This document shows positions 1 through 11,614 of a stretch of DNA of 64,000 nucleotides, one piece after another (position 1 is the stretch's first letter; each line of letters opens with the position of its first letter). Both the position numbers and the translations under genes were made by a program. The notes beneath the pieces were generated by a model. It was not told the origin of the DNA and did not search any database. It was given only the letters and a program-made list of their open reading frames with translations. The DNA comes from Persicaria tinctoria (lineage: Eukaryota > Streptophyta > Magnoliopsida > Caryophyllales > Polygonaceae): positions 74,484,627 through 74,548,626 of the forward strand of contig JBANSL010000004.1 in assembly GCA_037127255.1 (NCBI GenBank). The letters run 5' to 3'.

Positions 1-398
1 GATTGTACTAGATAGCTGAGAGAGGTGGGGCTCTTCTAGATTGGTCTAGGACTCCAAGGGAACGTGAGTTGACTAGATTGAAATTGTATAGGAGAGAGGC
101 TTCTCGGTGAGCTATTAGGATCCTAAACTAAGCGAATCAATAAAGCATTTTGAATCCTAGGGTTGTGGAAGAACCCTAGGCGGGGACGTATAGGCCAAGT
201 TCATGATGAACCTCGTAAACAATTACTCGTGTCCTTTACTTATTGCTTTACCTTATTTCCGCACTTGGTTCGATTGTCTAACTTTGTGATTCAGGTTTAA
301 TCTCAAAGGGTTTTATACGAGCTCCAAAAGTCTTGAGACTTTCTGCGAAAAACGGGCATACTCTATTCAACCCCCCTTCTATAGTATTTCTATATTAC
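1..398 (+). mobile_element. Copia-type LTR, 3' part
   Basis: No gene is visible here. The stretch reads like the R/U5 half of a Ty1/Copia (Tork/SIRE-like) LTR: a leader-like segment ending in the C-rich 'ttcaacccccc' block near 368-378 and then a short AT-rich tail closing at 'ttaca' (about 395). That layout is familiar from plant Copia LTRs. The left end lies outside the window and no primer-binding site follows, so this would be the 3' LTR or a solo LTR. It abuts an RTE LINE fragment, which suggests the LTR element inserted into that LINE. The assignment rests on pattern memory only. Confidence 0.4.
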
Positions 399-410
399 AT
401 TGTTTTATAT

Positions 411-675
411 TATCGAACCTTCAGTAGGAGTGACTAGTATCCAGGATAAGTTGCGGGAATCGGGACTCCGATGGTATGGGCATGTGCAGAGGAGGGATTC
501 GAGTGTGCCAGTGCGTAGATGTGACAACTTGGCTATCGAAAACGTTCGTCGGGGAAGAGGGCGTCCAAAGAAGAGTTGGAGTGAAGTGATTAGACATGAC
601 CTAGCCGCTTTGGGACTTACTGAGGAGATGACACGCGGCAGAATGCAGTGGAGAAGTGCTATCGGAGTTGACGAA
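411..675 (+). pseudogene. RTE-type LINE ORF, C-terminal fragment (split by CACTA element)
   Basis: The reading frame gives the C-terminal end of a plant RTE-clade non-LTR retrotransposon polyprotein: KLRESGLRWYGHVQRR, then a GRGRPKKSW motif and a final DLAALGLTEEM/WRSAI block. The same blocks occur in the LINE at 25961-27101 on the other strand (KLRESRLRWFGHVRRR, GRPKKSWMEVIRQDL). The reverse transcriptase part is missing on the left, where a Copia LTR ends. On the right the frame is interrupted after codon GAA (673-675) by the CACTA element. If that insertion is removed, the frame continues at 6456 as His then a stop codon, so the CACTA landed two codons before the natural end of the LINE ORF. 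Confidence 0.8.
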
Positions 676-689
676 CACTACTAAAAAAA

Positions 690-1260
690 CAGGAAATAGC
701 TACGAATTTTTAGCCACGAATGTCAGCCGACGTTGTTTTCGTTGCCAATAGCAATGACATTGGCCACGACTGTTCTTGACCTTGGCTATTTTTGTGACTG
801 GTGTTCACCCAAGAATGCCACATCATCAAATTCGTTGCTAATAGCAACGAACACAATGTCCGTGGCGGATTTCGTGGCTGAAGAAGTGGATGCTAGTGGT
901 AATTAGCCACGAAATAGCTACGAATGCTTATTTCGTGGCTGTATTCGATGCTTATTTGGCAACAACATCAACCTCATGGCTAAATCCGTGGCTATTCAAC
1001 ATCAGAAATCCAACGATTGAATGGACACGAGTTGAGTGGGCTTGGATCGGTTATTGTTGGCGGGTTGGACATGGGGTGAGTGGGCTTGAATTGTAGCTGA
1101 ATTCGTGCCCAACAAAGAAGAACAAATGTTATGGGCTCGGCATGGATCAATAGCCCATTAGAAATGATCGGCCCAATTACCTTATTAGCCCGTAGAATGA
1201 AATGTGTATTTAGCAACGACTCGATCCGTGGCTAAATCCGTTGCTATTACGGTTGAGCTC
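690..1260. repeat. Left subterminal repeat region of the CACTA element
   Basis: Short motifs related to TAGCCACGAA and its partner CGTTGCTA/TAGCAACGA recur in both orientations every few tens of bases. In CACTA elements such subterminal repeats bind the TNPA-type accessory transposase. The same motifs occur at 6050-6440. Short reading frames here (for example 890-1096) are incidental. Confidence 0.75.
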
Positions 1261-1369
1261 AAATGTGCTTTAATTTATTATGGGCCCAACTATGACTATA
1301 CTTTCCCGGATTGGCCCATTGACGGGCCCAAATATGACTATGAATTTTTTTTATATAAATTATAAGTGT

Positions 1370-4320
1370 TGAAAAAAACATATATTAACTTATTAATAAA
1401 TTCTTATGAGAATATTATAATGGTATGTTTTGAGGAAAACTCATATTATTGACTAATAAATGTTTAATAAAACCTTATATTAAATAATAAATTCTTATTA
1501 TAATACTATAAGAGCATGTTTTAAGGAAAATTGATATAAGTGACAAATAAATGTTTAATAAAACCTTATATTAACTAAAAAATTCTTATTAGAATACTAT
1601 AAGTTTATGTTTTGAGGAAAACTCATATAAGTAACTAATAAGTGTTGAATAAAACCTTATACTAAGTAATAAATTCTTATTAGAATACTATAAGGTTATG
1701 TTTTGAGGAAAACTCATATAATTAACTAATAAAACCTTATACTAAGTAATAAATTCTTATTATAATACTATAAGGTTATTTTTTGAGGAAAACTCATATA
1801 AGTAGCTAATAAAACCTTATACTAAGTAATAAATTCTTATTATAATACTATAAGGTTATGTTTTGAGTAAAAATCATATAAGTCGCTAATAAAACCTTAT
1901 ACTAACTAATAAATTCTTATTATAATACTATAAGGTTATGTTTTGAGGAAAACTCATATAATCAGCTAATAAAACCTTATACTAAGTAATAAATTCTTAT
2001 TATAACACTATAAGGTTATGTTTTGATGAAAACTCATATAAGTAGCTAATAAAACCTTATACTGACTAATAAATTCTAATTATAATACTACAAGGTTATG
2101 GTTTGAGAAAAACTCATATAATTAACTAATAAATGTTGAATAAAAGCTTGTATTAACTAGTAAATTCTTATTGGAATACAATAAGAGTATGTTTTGAGGA
2201 AAACTCATATGAGTGACTAATAAATTCTTATTATAATACTATAAGGTTGTGTTTTGAGGAAAACTCATATAATTAACTAATAAAACCTTATACTAAGTAA
2301 TAAATTCTTATTATAATGGTATAAGGTTATGTTTTGAGGAAAACTCATACAAGTAACTAATAAAACCTTATACTAAGTAATAAATTTTTATAATAATACT
2401 ATAAGGTTATGTTTTGAGGAAAACTCACATAAGTAACTAATAAAACCTTATACTAAGTAATAAAATCTTATTATAATACTATAAGGTTATGTTTTGAGGA
2501 AAACTCATATAAGTAGCTAATAAATGTTTAATAAAACCTTATATTAACTAATAAATTCTTATTAGATTATTATAAGGGTGTGTATTGAGAAAACTCATAT
2601 AAATAACTAATAAATGTTTAATAAAACCTTATATTAACTAATAAATTCTTTTTATAATACTATAAGAATATGTTTTTAGGAAAACTCATATAAGTAACTA
2701 ATAAGTGTTGAACAGAATCATACAGTAACTAATAAATTTTACGAAAATACTATATGAGTATGTTTTGAAGAAAACTCATATAAATAACTAATTAGGGTTG
2801 AATAAAATCTTATATTAAGTAATAAATTCTTATTAGAATACTAAAAGAGCATGTTTTGACGAAAACTCATACAATTAACGAATAAATGTTTAATAAAACC
2901 TTATATTAACTAATAAATTCTTATTAGAATACTAAAAGAGTATGTTTTGAGGAAAATTCATATAAGTAATGAACAAATGTTGAATAAAACCTTATATTGA
3001 CTACTAAATTCTTATTAAAATACTATAAGAGTATGTTTTTGAGGAAAACTCATATAAGTAACTAACAAATGTTTCATAAAACCTTATATTATTAACTAAT
3101 AAATTCTTATTAGAATACTATAAGAGTATGTTTTGAGGAAAATTCATATGAGTTATGAATAAATGTTTAATAAAACCTTATATTGACTACTAAATTCTTA
3201 TTAAAATACTATAAGAGTATGTTTTTGAGAAAAACTCTTATATTAACTAGTAAATTCTTATTAGGATACTAAATTCTTATATTAACTAGTAAATTCTTAT
3301 TAGGATACTATAAGATTATGTTTGAGGAAACTCATACAAGTGACTAATAAATATTGAATAAAACTTTATATTAACTAGTAAATTCTTATTAGAATACTAT
3401 AAGATTATGTTTGAGGAAACTCATACAAGTGACTAATAAATGTTGAATAAAACTTTATATTAACTAGTAAATTCTTATTAGAATACTATAAGAGTATATT
3501 TTGAGGAAAAATCATATAAGTGACTAATAAATGTTGAATAAAGCTTATATTAACTAGTAAATACTTATTAGAATAATATAAGAGTATGTTTTGAAGAAAA
3601 CTCATATAAGTGACTAATAAATGTTGAATAAAACCTTATATTAACTAGTAAATTCTTATTAGAATACTATAAGAGTATGTTTTGAGGAAAACTCATATAA
3701 GTGACTAATAAATGTTGAATAAAACCTTATATTAACTAGTAAATTCTTATTAGAATATTATAAGATTATGTTTTGAGAAAAACTCATTTAAATGACTAAT
3801 AAATGTTGAATAAAATATTATATTAACTAGTAAATTCTTATTAGAATCATATAAGAGTATGTTTCGAGGAAAACTCATATAAGTAATGAATAAATGTAGA
3901 ATAAAACCTTATATTAACTACTAAATTCTTATTAAAATACTATAAGAGTATGTTTTGAGGAAAACTTATATAAGTAACTATCAAATGTCTAATAAAACCT
4001 TATATTAACTAATAAATTCTTATTAGAATAATATAAGAGTGTGTTTTGAGAAAAACTCATATAAGTAATGATTAAATGTTTAATAAAACCTTATATTGAC
4101 TTATAAATTCTTATTAGAATATTATGAGAGTATATTTTTAGGAAAAGTCATATAAGTAATGAATAAATTTTTAATAAAACCTTATATTAAGCAATAAATT
4201 CTTATTAGAATACTATAAGAATATTTTTTCAGAAAAATTAATATAAGCGACTAATAAAAGTTTAATAAAGCCTTATATTAACTAATAAATTTTTATTAGC
4301 ATATTATAAAGGTATGTTTC
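1370..4320. repeat. AT-rich minisatellite inside the CACTA element
   Basis: About 3 kb of imperfect tandem repeats. The unit includes 'aaaaccttatactaagtaat', 'aaattcttattataatacta' and 'taagg/agttatgttttgagg' followed by 'aaaactcatataagt'. Units are about 80 bp near 1730-2060 (for example from 1733 to 1813) and about 92 bp where an extra 'aaatgttgaata' segment is present (mostly after 2500). Roughly 33-35 units are present, with variant blocks clustered, as expected of growth by unequal exchange. No coding potential. Confidence 0.9.
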
Positions 4321-4559
4321 GAAAAAAAGATATCTTTAACTTTTATCAATATTTTATAATATTAATGTTTTATATTTTACTAGTAAGTTTCAAAATAGAA
4401 AAATCTTTTTTTTTTGCTTCATCAAAATAGAAAAATCTAATATATGTTGGAATTTTTTTTATCGATGTTTTAGGAGACGAATAGAAAATATTTTAAGCGG
4501 TCAAATGAATTTTTGAGCGGTAACATTCCCGCACTTTGGAATTTTAGGCGGTGGAATGA

Positions 4560-5930
4560 AAATTTTGGATGAGCAGTATACAATTGAACTTTTCACGTTC
4601 TAACCCTAATTTGCCTCTCCCTCTTCACCGCCTCTCCTCTTGCCTCTTCACAGATGCAATTCGCCTCTCCCAAGCCCCATGTCGCCTCTCCCATTTCAAT
4701 TACACACTCTACAGATCTGTCATCTCTCTCTCCCCAAAGATTTCAGATCTCTCGTCTCTCAGCCACTCTTGTCCTCCTCTTCGCTCTCCTGTCTTCCTCC
4801 CACAGATAACGACGCCGACGGTGAAACACAGCCGCTGGGAGGGAGCGTCGCCTTCAACGGATGAACGACGCCGACTGTGAAACACACGCTGACGGTGAAG
4901 CACAGCCGCTGGGACGGTGCTCGCTCTCTGAAAAGGGCGCCGACTTCAACAACCGCTGGGAGGGGGGCACCGCCTTCAACAGATCCTTAGGATGGAAGAG
5001 CCGCCTTCATGTGTCCTTCTCCGAGAGTATTTCCGCCGGCCATGGTGACCTCTGAAGCCAAGGTACTCCCTGCTTTATTACCTTCATTGCTCTCTCTGTA
5101 CAGAAACACCTCTTTCTCCTTTTTTTCTCTCTTTCTTTATCTCAAGCTCTTGGAAATTGAAGATGGGGATGTCTGTGTATGAGTCGGTTCGCATTTTGGA
5201 ATTTATGGCCCATTTTCTTCAAATGCAGCTTCCATTCATAATGGCAGGTTTGACTTTCATTTCCCTTTGCTTTTCCTTTTTCCGCTCACTTTTAGTTAGC
5301 TTTCGCTTTGCTTATCTTCTGTTTGTTTGGATTGGTATAATGGAATCCCTTAGGCCTTATCTTGTTATCTTAGGCTCCTAGCTGGAAGAGAAAAGGGCTA
5401 ATGACATATGAAAGCACCGATTTTTTTTATTTATTTTGAGTTTTGTGCTTTGTGTTTTTTCTAAATTTTCGGTCTTCTGATGGGTGTTTTGAAGTTTCAT
5501 TTGAGATTCAGGTACTCTGCTGATTCTGGGTAACTAAATTTAGTGCCTAGCGAGTTTATGATACCTGACAATTGTGTGTATGTGTTGAATTATGGCTAAT
5601 TGAGGTTGGATCTGGGTTATTTTGAATCAATGCATTGTATATCTCTGATGTCTTTGTTTATGAACTTGTTATTTTAAAAAAAAAATTTACTTATTCAATA
5701 TGTCATTTATGTAATTTAGTATTTGATTTGTATTTTATATTTTTGTAATTGAACAGGGCCATTTAGTTTCATACTTGGGCAGAAAAAATGGAACCTTCCC
5801 TCGTTGCAGTTCAATCCCTAGCTGGTCCATTGTGAAGCATTGGGTGCAAGAACAAAGCGGAAGTTCTCAAACTAGTGTCTAGATTCATAAGAGTTGGTGC
5901 CTTTTCTTAGGTGTAGTATTTTTGGATGTT
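4560..5930 (+). other. GC-rich, gene-like cargo segment in the CACTA element
   Basis: Composition changes sharply here: CT-rich leader-like sequence (4610-4800), then a G+C-rich part with a short internal duplication of 'cgacgccgac' and 'cagccgctgggagg' (4810-4970), then a possible exon end 'gaagccaag/gtactc' at about 5060 and T-rich, intron-like sequence. A last exon-like block with a short open end ('...WVQEQSGSSQTSV' then stop) lies at about 5757-5880. This resembles a captured host gene fragment or a decayed accessory-protein gene. No continuous protein is recoverable and no family could be recognised. Confidence 0.35.
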
Positions 5931-6049
5931 ATACATTATGTGTATGTTGTTGTGTTTTGTATTTGGACTCATTAGTTGTACATTATGTGCATGATGTTGT
6001 GTTTTGTATTCTCTATCGTATAAATAGCGCATTCAAATAATTGCAACAA

Positions 6050-6440
6050 CATAAGTCACGAATCTAGCCTCAAAGGCAAAAACCAACTAAGCATTGCCAT
6101 TAGTCATGACCATAGCAATGACTTAGCCACGGAACCAGCAATACCCATGACCTATTCCTCGCAACGAACTTAGCCACAAAATTAGCCACGACATTTGCGA
6201 TGACCATTTTCGACGCTATTGTCGTCGCCATAGCCACGACATTCATAAGTCATACCCAGCCACGGAATTAGCCACGACGGTATGAGTTCGTTGCTATTTT
6301 CCGTTGCTACATCGGCCCGAATTTAGTCACGAGGCATATGGCTACGGATGGCCCGACCGTTGCCGAGTCTGTGGCTAAACCGGTTAGCCACGGTCATTCG
6401 TTGCCAAATTCGTTGCTATTTTCCGTTGCTAAATCCTGTT
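6050..6440. repeat. Right subterminal repeat region of the CACTA element
   Basis: Repeats of 'tagccacga', 'gttgctat' and close variants, mirroring the left subterminal region, run up to the right terminal inverted repeat. They are probable binding sites of a TNPA-like protein supplied in trans. Confidence 0.75.
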
Positions 6441-6452
6441 TTTTTAGTAGTG

Positions 6453-6705
6453 GAACACTAGTCGGGTGCAGCGTTTTCCGTATCATGCTTCCCTTCCCTT
6501 ATTTCAAAACTTTCTTACGCGCATCTTTCCTGCCGGTTTTTATTTATTTATTTGTTTATTTAAATTACAGTTTTTAGAATGTATACTATCATCTTTCCTT
6601 GATGTCTTGTCATGGGTAACTAGAAAACATCCTCTCGACCTAATCAGGGTAAGGGTGCGTACATTTCGACCCCCCAGGCCCTGCTCTGAGCGGGATATAC
6701 TGGGC

Positions 6706-6739
<34 letters not shown>

Positions 6740-6745
6740 ATCCTC
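6453..6745 (+). mobile_element. 3' UTR and (TTG)n tail of the split RTE LINE
   Basis: This is the continuation of the LINE interrupted at 675: two codons to its stop (6459-6461), a 3' UTR of about 240 bp, the block 'gggatatactgggc', and a run of about eleven TTG units (6706-6740). Plant RTE elements typically end with this block and a (TTG)n tail. The LINE at 25961 ends with the matching sequence on the opposite strand ('acaacaacaactacccag'). Confidence 0.85.
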
Positions 6746-7735
6746 TTAGGCCATATACATCCGTGTACATTTCTCTCTGGACTTCATTCACTTTTTTCCT
6801 ACCACATCAGCATAAGAACACTCCTTCAACTATTTTATAAATTTCACTCACATCCGTGTACTCCACTCTTGAATAGTACACTAATTATTTAATCATTTAT
6901 TTTAGTCTTATTATATGAAATTATAAATTTGTTTATTTATTGAATTAATATTTAAAATTCTTTTGGATTATGATACTATTTTTTATTTAAATATTATTTA
7001 AATGATTTTTTTTAAAAACTAAAATTATTAAAATAACATATCACATTAAAATATCCAAATATATATTCAAATTGTAATGATTTAATTATACTCATTTCTT
7101 ATTTTTACTTAAATATAGTCAAAGTGGGTGTGTATGTAAAGATAAAATTAATTACTGTCTATTCAAATATAAAAATATTTATTTATTTTAATATTTTTAA
7201 ACATTTAAAAAGTGGGTTTAAAATAAATAAAACCTATAGTGTTGATGTACTCCGACATGTTCTAAAAAAAAGAACATTAATTCTTGTGTGTACTTGATCA
7301 TTTCCTTTTTTATTTAATTGTTTTTGGCTTAAATACATCCCAAATGTACAAGGGTGTACATGCCCTTACATCTACTAATCGTGCATTAATCTAAACTTTT
7401 TGGATCATAATCAGGCAAAATTGAATGCATCAATCAAATAATGGGTAAACACTAAACATAAAAGTAGCAAATTTAGAGTTGATATATACTAATTATTGTT
7501 CACAATGATAGTCTATCACTACAAATCAAGGGAATTTCATCATTAATGTTGAATCATATTTGTAGGACCAATCAATGCGTTTATTATTATTATTTTCAAT
7601 AATTGTTTTGAACTATTATGTTTATCAAGGGGAATGGATTTTTTTTTTACTTTTGTTACCATTTACTTCGTATTGTTAACTTAATGCAGTAGTTATAGAT
7701 TTTACAATATAAAGTATTTAGTATTTGACCATATA
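6746..7735. other. AT-rich intergenic sequence, nothing recognised
   Basis: About 1 kb of very AT-rich sequence. No convincing ORF, inverted repeat or element end was seen on either strand. Confidence 0.6.
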
Positions 7736-7955
7736 TGTGTATCTTGATCACTTGGGGGTATTTGGTAGTTTGGCCCTAACAAATTAGGGGTTATTTGGGC
7801 AACAAAGATCCATTGTATTGGGCTATAAATACAAGTCCTTTAGCTGTAAACAGAACAAGTGAAACCACTCCCTTCGTTTCTTCATTTTCCTTCTTCTTCT
7901 GAATTTTCATGACATACAATTCGTAAGATCCTTGACTCGATCAGGGTTCTTTACA
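7736..7955 (+). mobile_element. 5' LTR of a Ty1/Copia element
   Basis: A short LTR starting near TGTGTATC and ending TTACA immediately before a primer-binding site. It contains a TATA-like box, 'ctataaatacaag' (about 7822), placed as in Copia promoters. The right boundary is fixed by the primer-binding site. The left boundary is a guess based on the first TG. Confidence 0.65.
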
Positions 7956-7967
7956 TGATATCAGAGC
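7956..7967 (+). other. Primer-binding site (initiator tRNA-Met type)
   Basis: TGATATCAGAGC differs by one base from TGGTATCAGAGC, the usual Copia primer-binding site complementary to the 3' end of initiator tRNA-Met. It directly follows the LTR end. Confidence 0.8.
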
Positions 7968-8028
7968 GCACAATAATCGATTGACGATTGAAAGCTGTTT
8001 GCAGAGAAGATTTGGTTGAATCGGAGAC

Positions 8029-8362
8029 ATGAGAGACAATATTGGTGCAAGGAAGGCAGTGATCGGAGAAACTAGATCTGGAAGTGGAAACATGAATGAT
8101 CCGCTTGGTCTTTCCGATTCCGATCATCCTGGAGCACAATTGGTGGCTAGTTCATTCAATGGACTCAATTTTTTGAGTTGGAGTAGAGGGATGAAGATGG
8201 CTTTTAGAGCGAAATACAAGATCACTTTCATAGATGGATGTTCAGATCTAGATTCAGTCCCGCCGGCCAATTTTCGAGATGGAAGTGGTGTGACTACATG
8301 GTAAGATGTTGGATATTGAATTCTATGAATGCTGAGGGATTTATTGAACGCCTAGAAGTGAT
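8029..8362 (+). pseudogene. Copia gag, N-terminal fragment with frameshift
   Basis: The ATG lies about 60 bp after the primer-binding site. The protein shows the hallmark start of plant Copia Gag (DHPGAQLVASSFNGLNFLSW, then MKMAFRAKYKITFIDG). After residue about 82 the frame stops at TAA, but the neighbouring frame continues the family pattern with KWCDYMVRCWILNSMNAEGF to about 8362. So a one-base deletion near 8272 has broken the gene. The zinc knuckle, protease, integrase and reverse transcriptase that should follow are absent, leaving a 5' remnant of a retrotransposon. Confidence 0.8.
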
Positions 8363-8396
8363 GTGTCGTTGATCCTAGTCCCAAATGAAATATAAC

Positions 8397-9218
8397 TAGC
8401 GCTGGGCAAAAACTACCACGAAAACCAAACCAACACGTGCCACCCAGAACCAAGTTTCGGAAGTCGGTACAAAAACGGTAATTGAAACGGAAAAGTTGGT
8501 ATTACCATTATCAACCAATTTGAAATTGGTTGGTACGATAATTACCAACCAATTTCTACCAATATATATTTAGATTTTTTGTAATTTATGTTTTAATTGT
8601 TTTAAGTTTTAGCTGTAAGTCCTTACATCAGATTGAGATATCAGATCTAGGTTTTTCACCCTTCGGCTTCATCCCTTCAATGGCGGCCATCTTCTGAGAT
8701 CTGAGTTCATTTATTTATATATTGTTTTATTGTTTTTAATATTAAGTGTATTACCTATTAACTTGATTTCTTTTTTATATTTGTTATTTTCATAAACTGC
8801 TTTTAATCAAGGGAAGAATACTAGCTCAACCTCGGTTCAAACTAAAACCTAAACTTTATTCGGAAGTGGACATGTTATTTTGAATATTTTCGAGACTATT
8901 TAAGTTTTTATTTTGCTGTAGTGCTTAAATATATGAACAATTTAAGCATTTGTGTTGTTGCTACTTGAATTGTAATAACTTTTTAAGTTTTAATTAAAGG
9001 TATTGTATTGGACTATTTGTATGTTTTTTTCATCAACATGCAAAACATGGTAAAATATCATTACAACACGTACCAACGAACTTAATTGGTAATCAATTAA
9101 GTTGGTACAACCCCTTCAGTGGTTGGTAATAGTTCAGATTTTATGACTACCAATTCAAATTGGTTGGTACATGGTAAACGAAAAAAAGAATTGGTAATAA
9201 TGTACCAATTCCCCCCCT
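8397..9218. mobile_element. Non-autonomous DNA transposon (hAT-like or MULE-like)
   Basis: The sequence AAATATAAC flanks this segment on both sides (8388-8396 and 9219-9227). The element begins TAGCGCTGGG and ends CCCCCCCTA, an imperfect short inverted repeat. The interior holds many copies of 'accaaccaattt' and its complement 'aaattggttggt', which could form stems. A 9-bp duplication fits a Mutator-like element, or an 8-bp hAT duplication plus a chance match. There is no coding capacity. Confidence 0.7.
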
Positions 9219-9227
9219 AAATATAAC

Positions 9228-10470
9228 CCTAACTCAAGCTAAACAAAAGATTAGTATAGCGGAAAAGTAGGGGTCGAACCCACATAGAAGACTAGATTTG
9301 TGTGTCAGATGATTATTCAAAAGCAAACAATAATAAGATTAAAATGAATAAAGCAAACAAATAAATAAAAGTAGTAATTAATGATTGCAAAGTGTTACCA
9401 ATATGAGAAAAATGCTTCGCCTGCAATTCTTGACAATTGTTGGGGTTCATGATCATTGGAATGATTTTATTGTTATTCTCAAATCAATGTAAAGCAATTG
9501 ATATCAATAATTATTCCGACTTCGGTTTAGATAGATTAATATCTCTCACAAACTTACCAATCTCTTACACTATATGTGATCCAAAATGATTCTTAAAACA
9601 CACGGCAGCATGAAATCCCAAAGTACTGACAACATCAAATCTCAATGCAATTAGATTGTCAAAAGAGTGTAAATCTCTTAACCCTAATTTCATAGAAATC
9701 AAGATTAAGCCATTAGTGATAATTACCCTGTATAGACCATTGATACTTTCACGGGATCAATTACCCACTGCTTGCTATGATGGATTAACTATTCTTGCGA
9801 AATCATTAATCACTAGCAAAGATGCAAATTCTTTCTAATTTGTTAACATTTTGTATTAAAATAAAAAGAAAACAAAAGGTATTAAAAAAAAATAACTCCA
9901 TCGATGCATATGGAAGCTGCAAGAGAGAGACTTAAAAAAAACTCTAGGACAAAACCCCGTTGTCACTGTTAGACATAAGCAAAAATATGCCAAGATATAA
10001 CTAAAAAATCATGTAAAATGAGTCCAAATTCCGGCACAAGAATGGAGCTAAAGAAGGATGTAGACCTCGGAGTCGGCGAAGTAACCACATTGAAGCCGAA
10101 AATCGACTGAATTTGAGCACCAAATGGCAAAAGCATAAGCAAATCTCATAAATTGCCAAAATCAAGGGATGATTTAGCTCTTTGAAGGCTATGGCTTTCT
10201 TCTCCTCTTTCTTAATTGACTCACCATCCTCTAGGTTGATTCTCTTGTGCTTTTTCCTGATTTGGGATTCTATCAATGAAATCTATCTTCATCGTCCTTT
10301 TCCTGATACGTGACCTCTTATAAATGCTCAAAAGAAATTACGGCTTGACATCAAGTTAAGGGATACCCAAACTTAGAATCATATTCTTCTTATTTGCTTC
10401 CAACACTTGTGAGCAGATCGACAATCCAACTAGGGTGGCTGTCAAAGTCTTGAGTAGGGGTGAGTGTCGA
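9228..10470 (-). mobile_element. Degraded LTR-like sequence
   Basis: No gene is visible. The sequence near 9250-9310 ('agtatagcgg...gtcgaacccacat') resembles, on the other strand, the end of the solo LTR at 23151-24472 ('gtgggttcgacaccgg...ctatactagtac'). This suggests a distantly related Gypsy LTR or leader in reverse orientation. The right boundary is unclear. Confidence 0.3.
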
Positions 10471-11614
10471 TGAACCTTAATTGGGCAAGGGGATGATAAA
10501 TACACCATTAATTTTTATTGGATACACTACTAAACTCCGTAACAAGTTGCGAAACTATTGTCAGATGCGCTAAAATTCAAGATTAAAAAAAGTTTAATAT
10601 AAGAATTCCGCAACTAGCTGTGGAATTCCCACCCATATTATAAAAAAAAAGTACTTCAGGAAGTTGCGTACTGCCATGCATGTTTTATGGCTACTTCTCT
10701 CTCTCTCTCTCAAAAATAGTCATTTGCGGCGTTCCCATATTTTAAAAAAAAAATTCCTCCAAAATTCCAACGCCTTTAACAAGGTACTCCGCAACATGTA
10801 GAGTAAGATCTGCAACAAGTTGCTAATATTTTTGATGCACTCAGTAAAAATTAGTGGTATACTTAGGTTTTGCGTTGGTCAATTACAAAATTAACTTTGG
10901 ATTGAAATTGGATTCATTTTAGTTAATAAATATCCCATTAAAATGAATGTACTGATTCCTTTTTTCTGATGATAAAACCCATAAAAAAACATACCAAATA
11001 TTTTATAAATTGTAAAAAAATACTCCGTAATTTTATACTTATTATTAATAAATATAAAATTATTTTAAAAAGAGATTAAAAATTTACTGTAATATTTTCT
11101 TTAGTTTTTATCGATTTTAAAAAAAACGTGCATACATCATAAACACTACTGCAGTATGTTTTATCAAACTGAATAAGTAGTGAATAGTTGAAGATTAATC
11201 AGTAAGCAAAAGATTTAGACATGACTGTATCGAAGACACGATCTTTCTCGGCAAAGCTCTGGAAGTCTAAATGTCTTTGTTCCCATAGACATCATTATTG
11301 GTTGTTTCTCATGCTCTTCTCTTTTAAAAAAAAATATAGGAGAAAAAAAAAATCAATGGATTCATTATTAATATAATCATATTTCTCTATTTGATGATGA
11401 TGATGATGATCATAAATCTTATATTTGATCTTTGTTGGCTTTTGATGTGAACATGAAATGGTGTGTAAATAGGTGTGCTGGTAAAGCAAGGGACAAGACG
11501 CCCTAAAAAACTGCATGCAAAGGCGTTTAGGTAATTAGGTGTATACTCATTATCATATAATGATGATTATTAGATTTTGATCATGTTGATAATAATCTAC
11601 TAATCCATGCTACA
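10471..11614. other. Intergenic sequence, nothing recognised
   Basis: AT-rich sequence with a small (CT)n run near 10696 and poly-A/T tracts. No supported gene on either strand. Confidence 0.5.

Larger units (their letters stand above)
676..6452. mobile_element. Complete non-autonomous CACTA (En/Spm-type) transposon
   Basis: The left end reads CACTACTAAAAAAACAGGA (676-694) and the right end (6434-6452) is its exact reverse complement, a 19-bp perfect terminal inverted repeat beginning with CACTA. The three bases GAA occur on both sides (673-675 and 6453-6455), the 3-bp target duplication expected of this superfamily. Both subterminal regions are dense in repeats. Inside are a minisatellite of about 3 kb and a GC-rich gene-like segment, but no transposase (TNPD-like) reading frame, so the 5777-bp element must depend on an autonomous relative. 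It sits inside an RTE LINE. Confidence 0.92.

Noticed and set aside
4569..4880. 103-codon frame in the CACTA element as a real gene
   Set aside because: Low-complexity Ser/Leu/Pro text from CT-rich leader-like DNA; overlapping frames on both strands are equally open.
6540..6791. Poly-Asn or poly-Leu frames at the LINE tail
   Set aside because: They are produced by the (TTG)n tail read in different frames.
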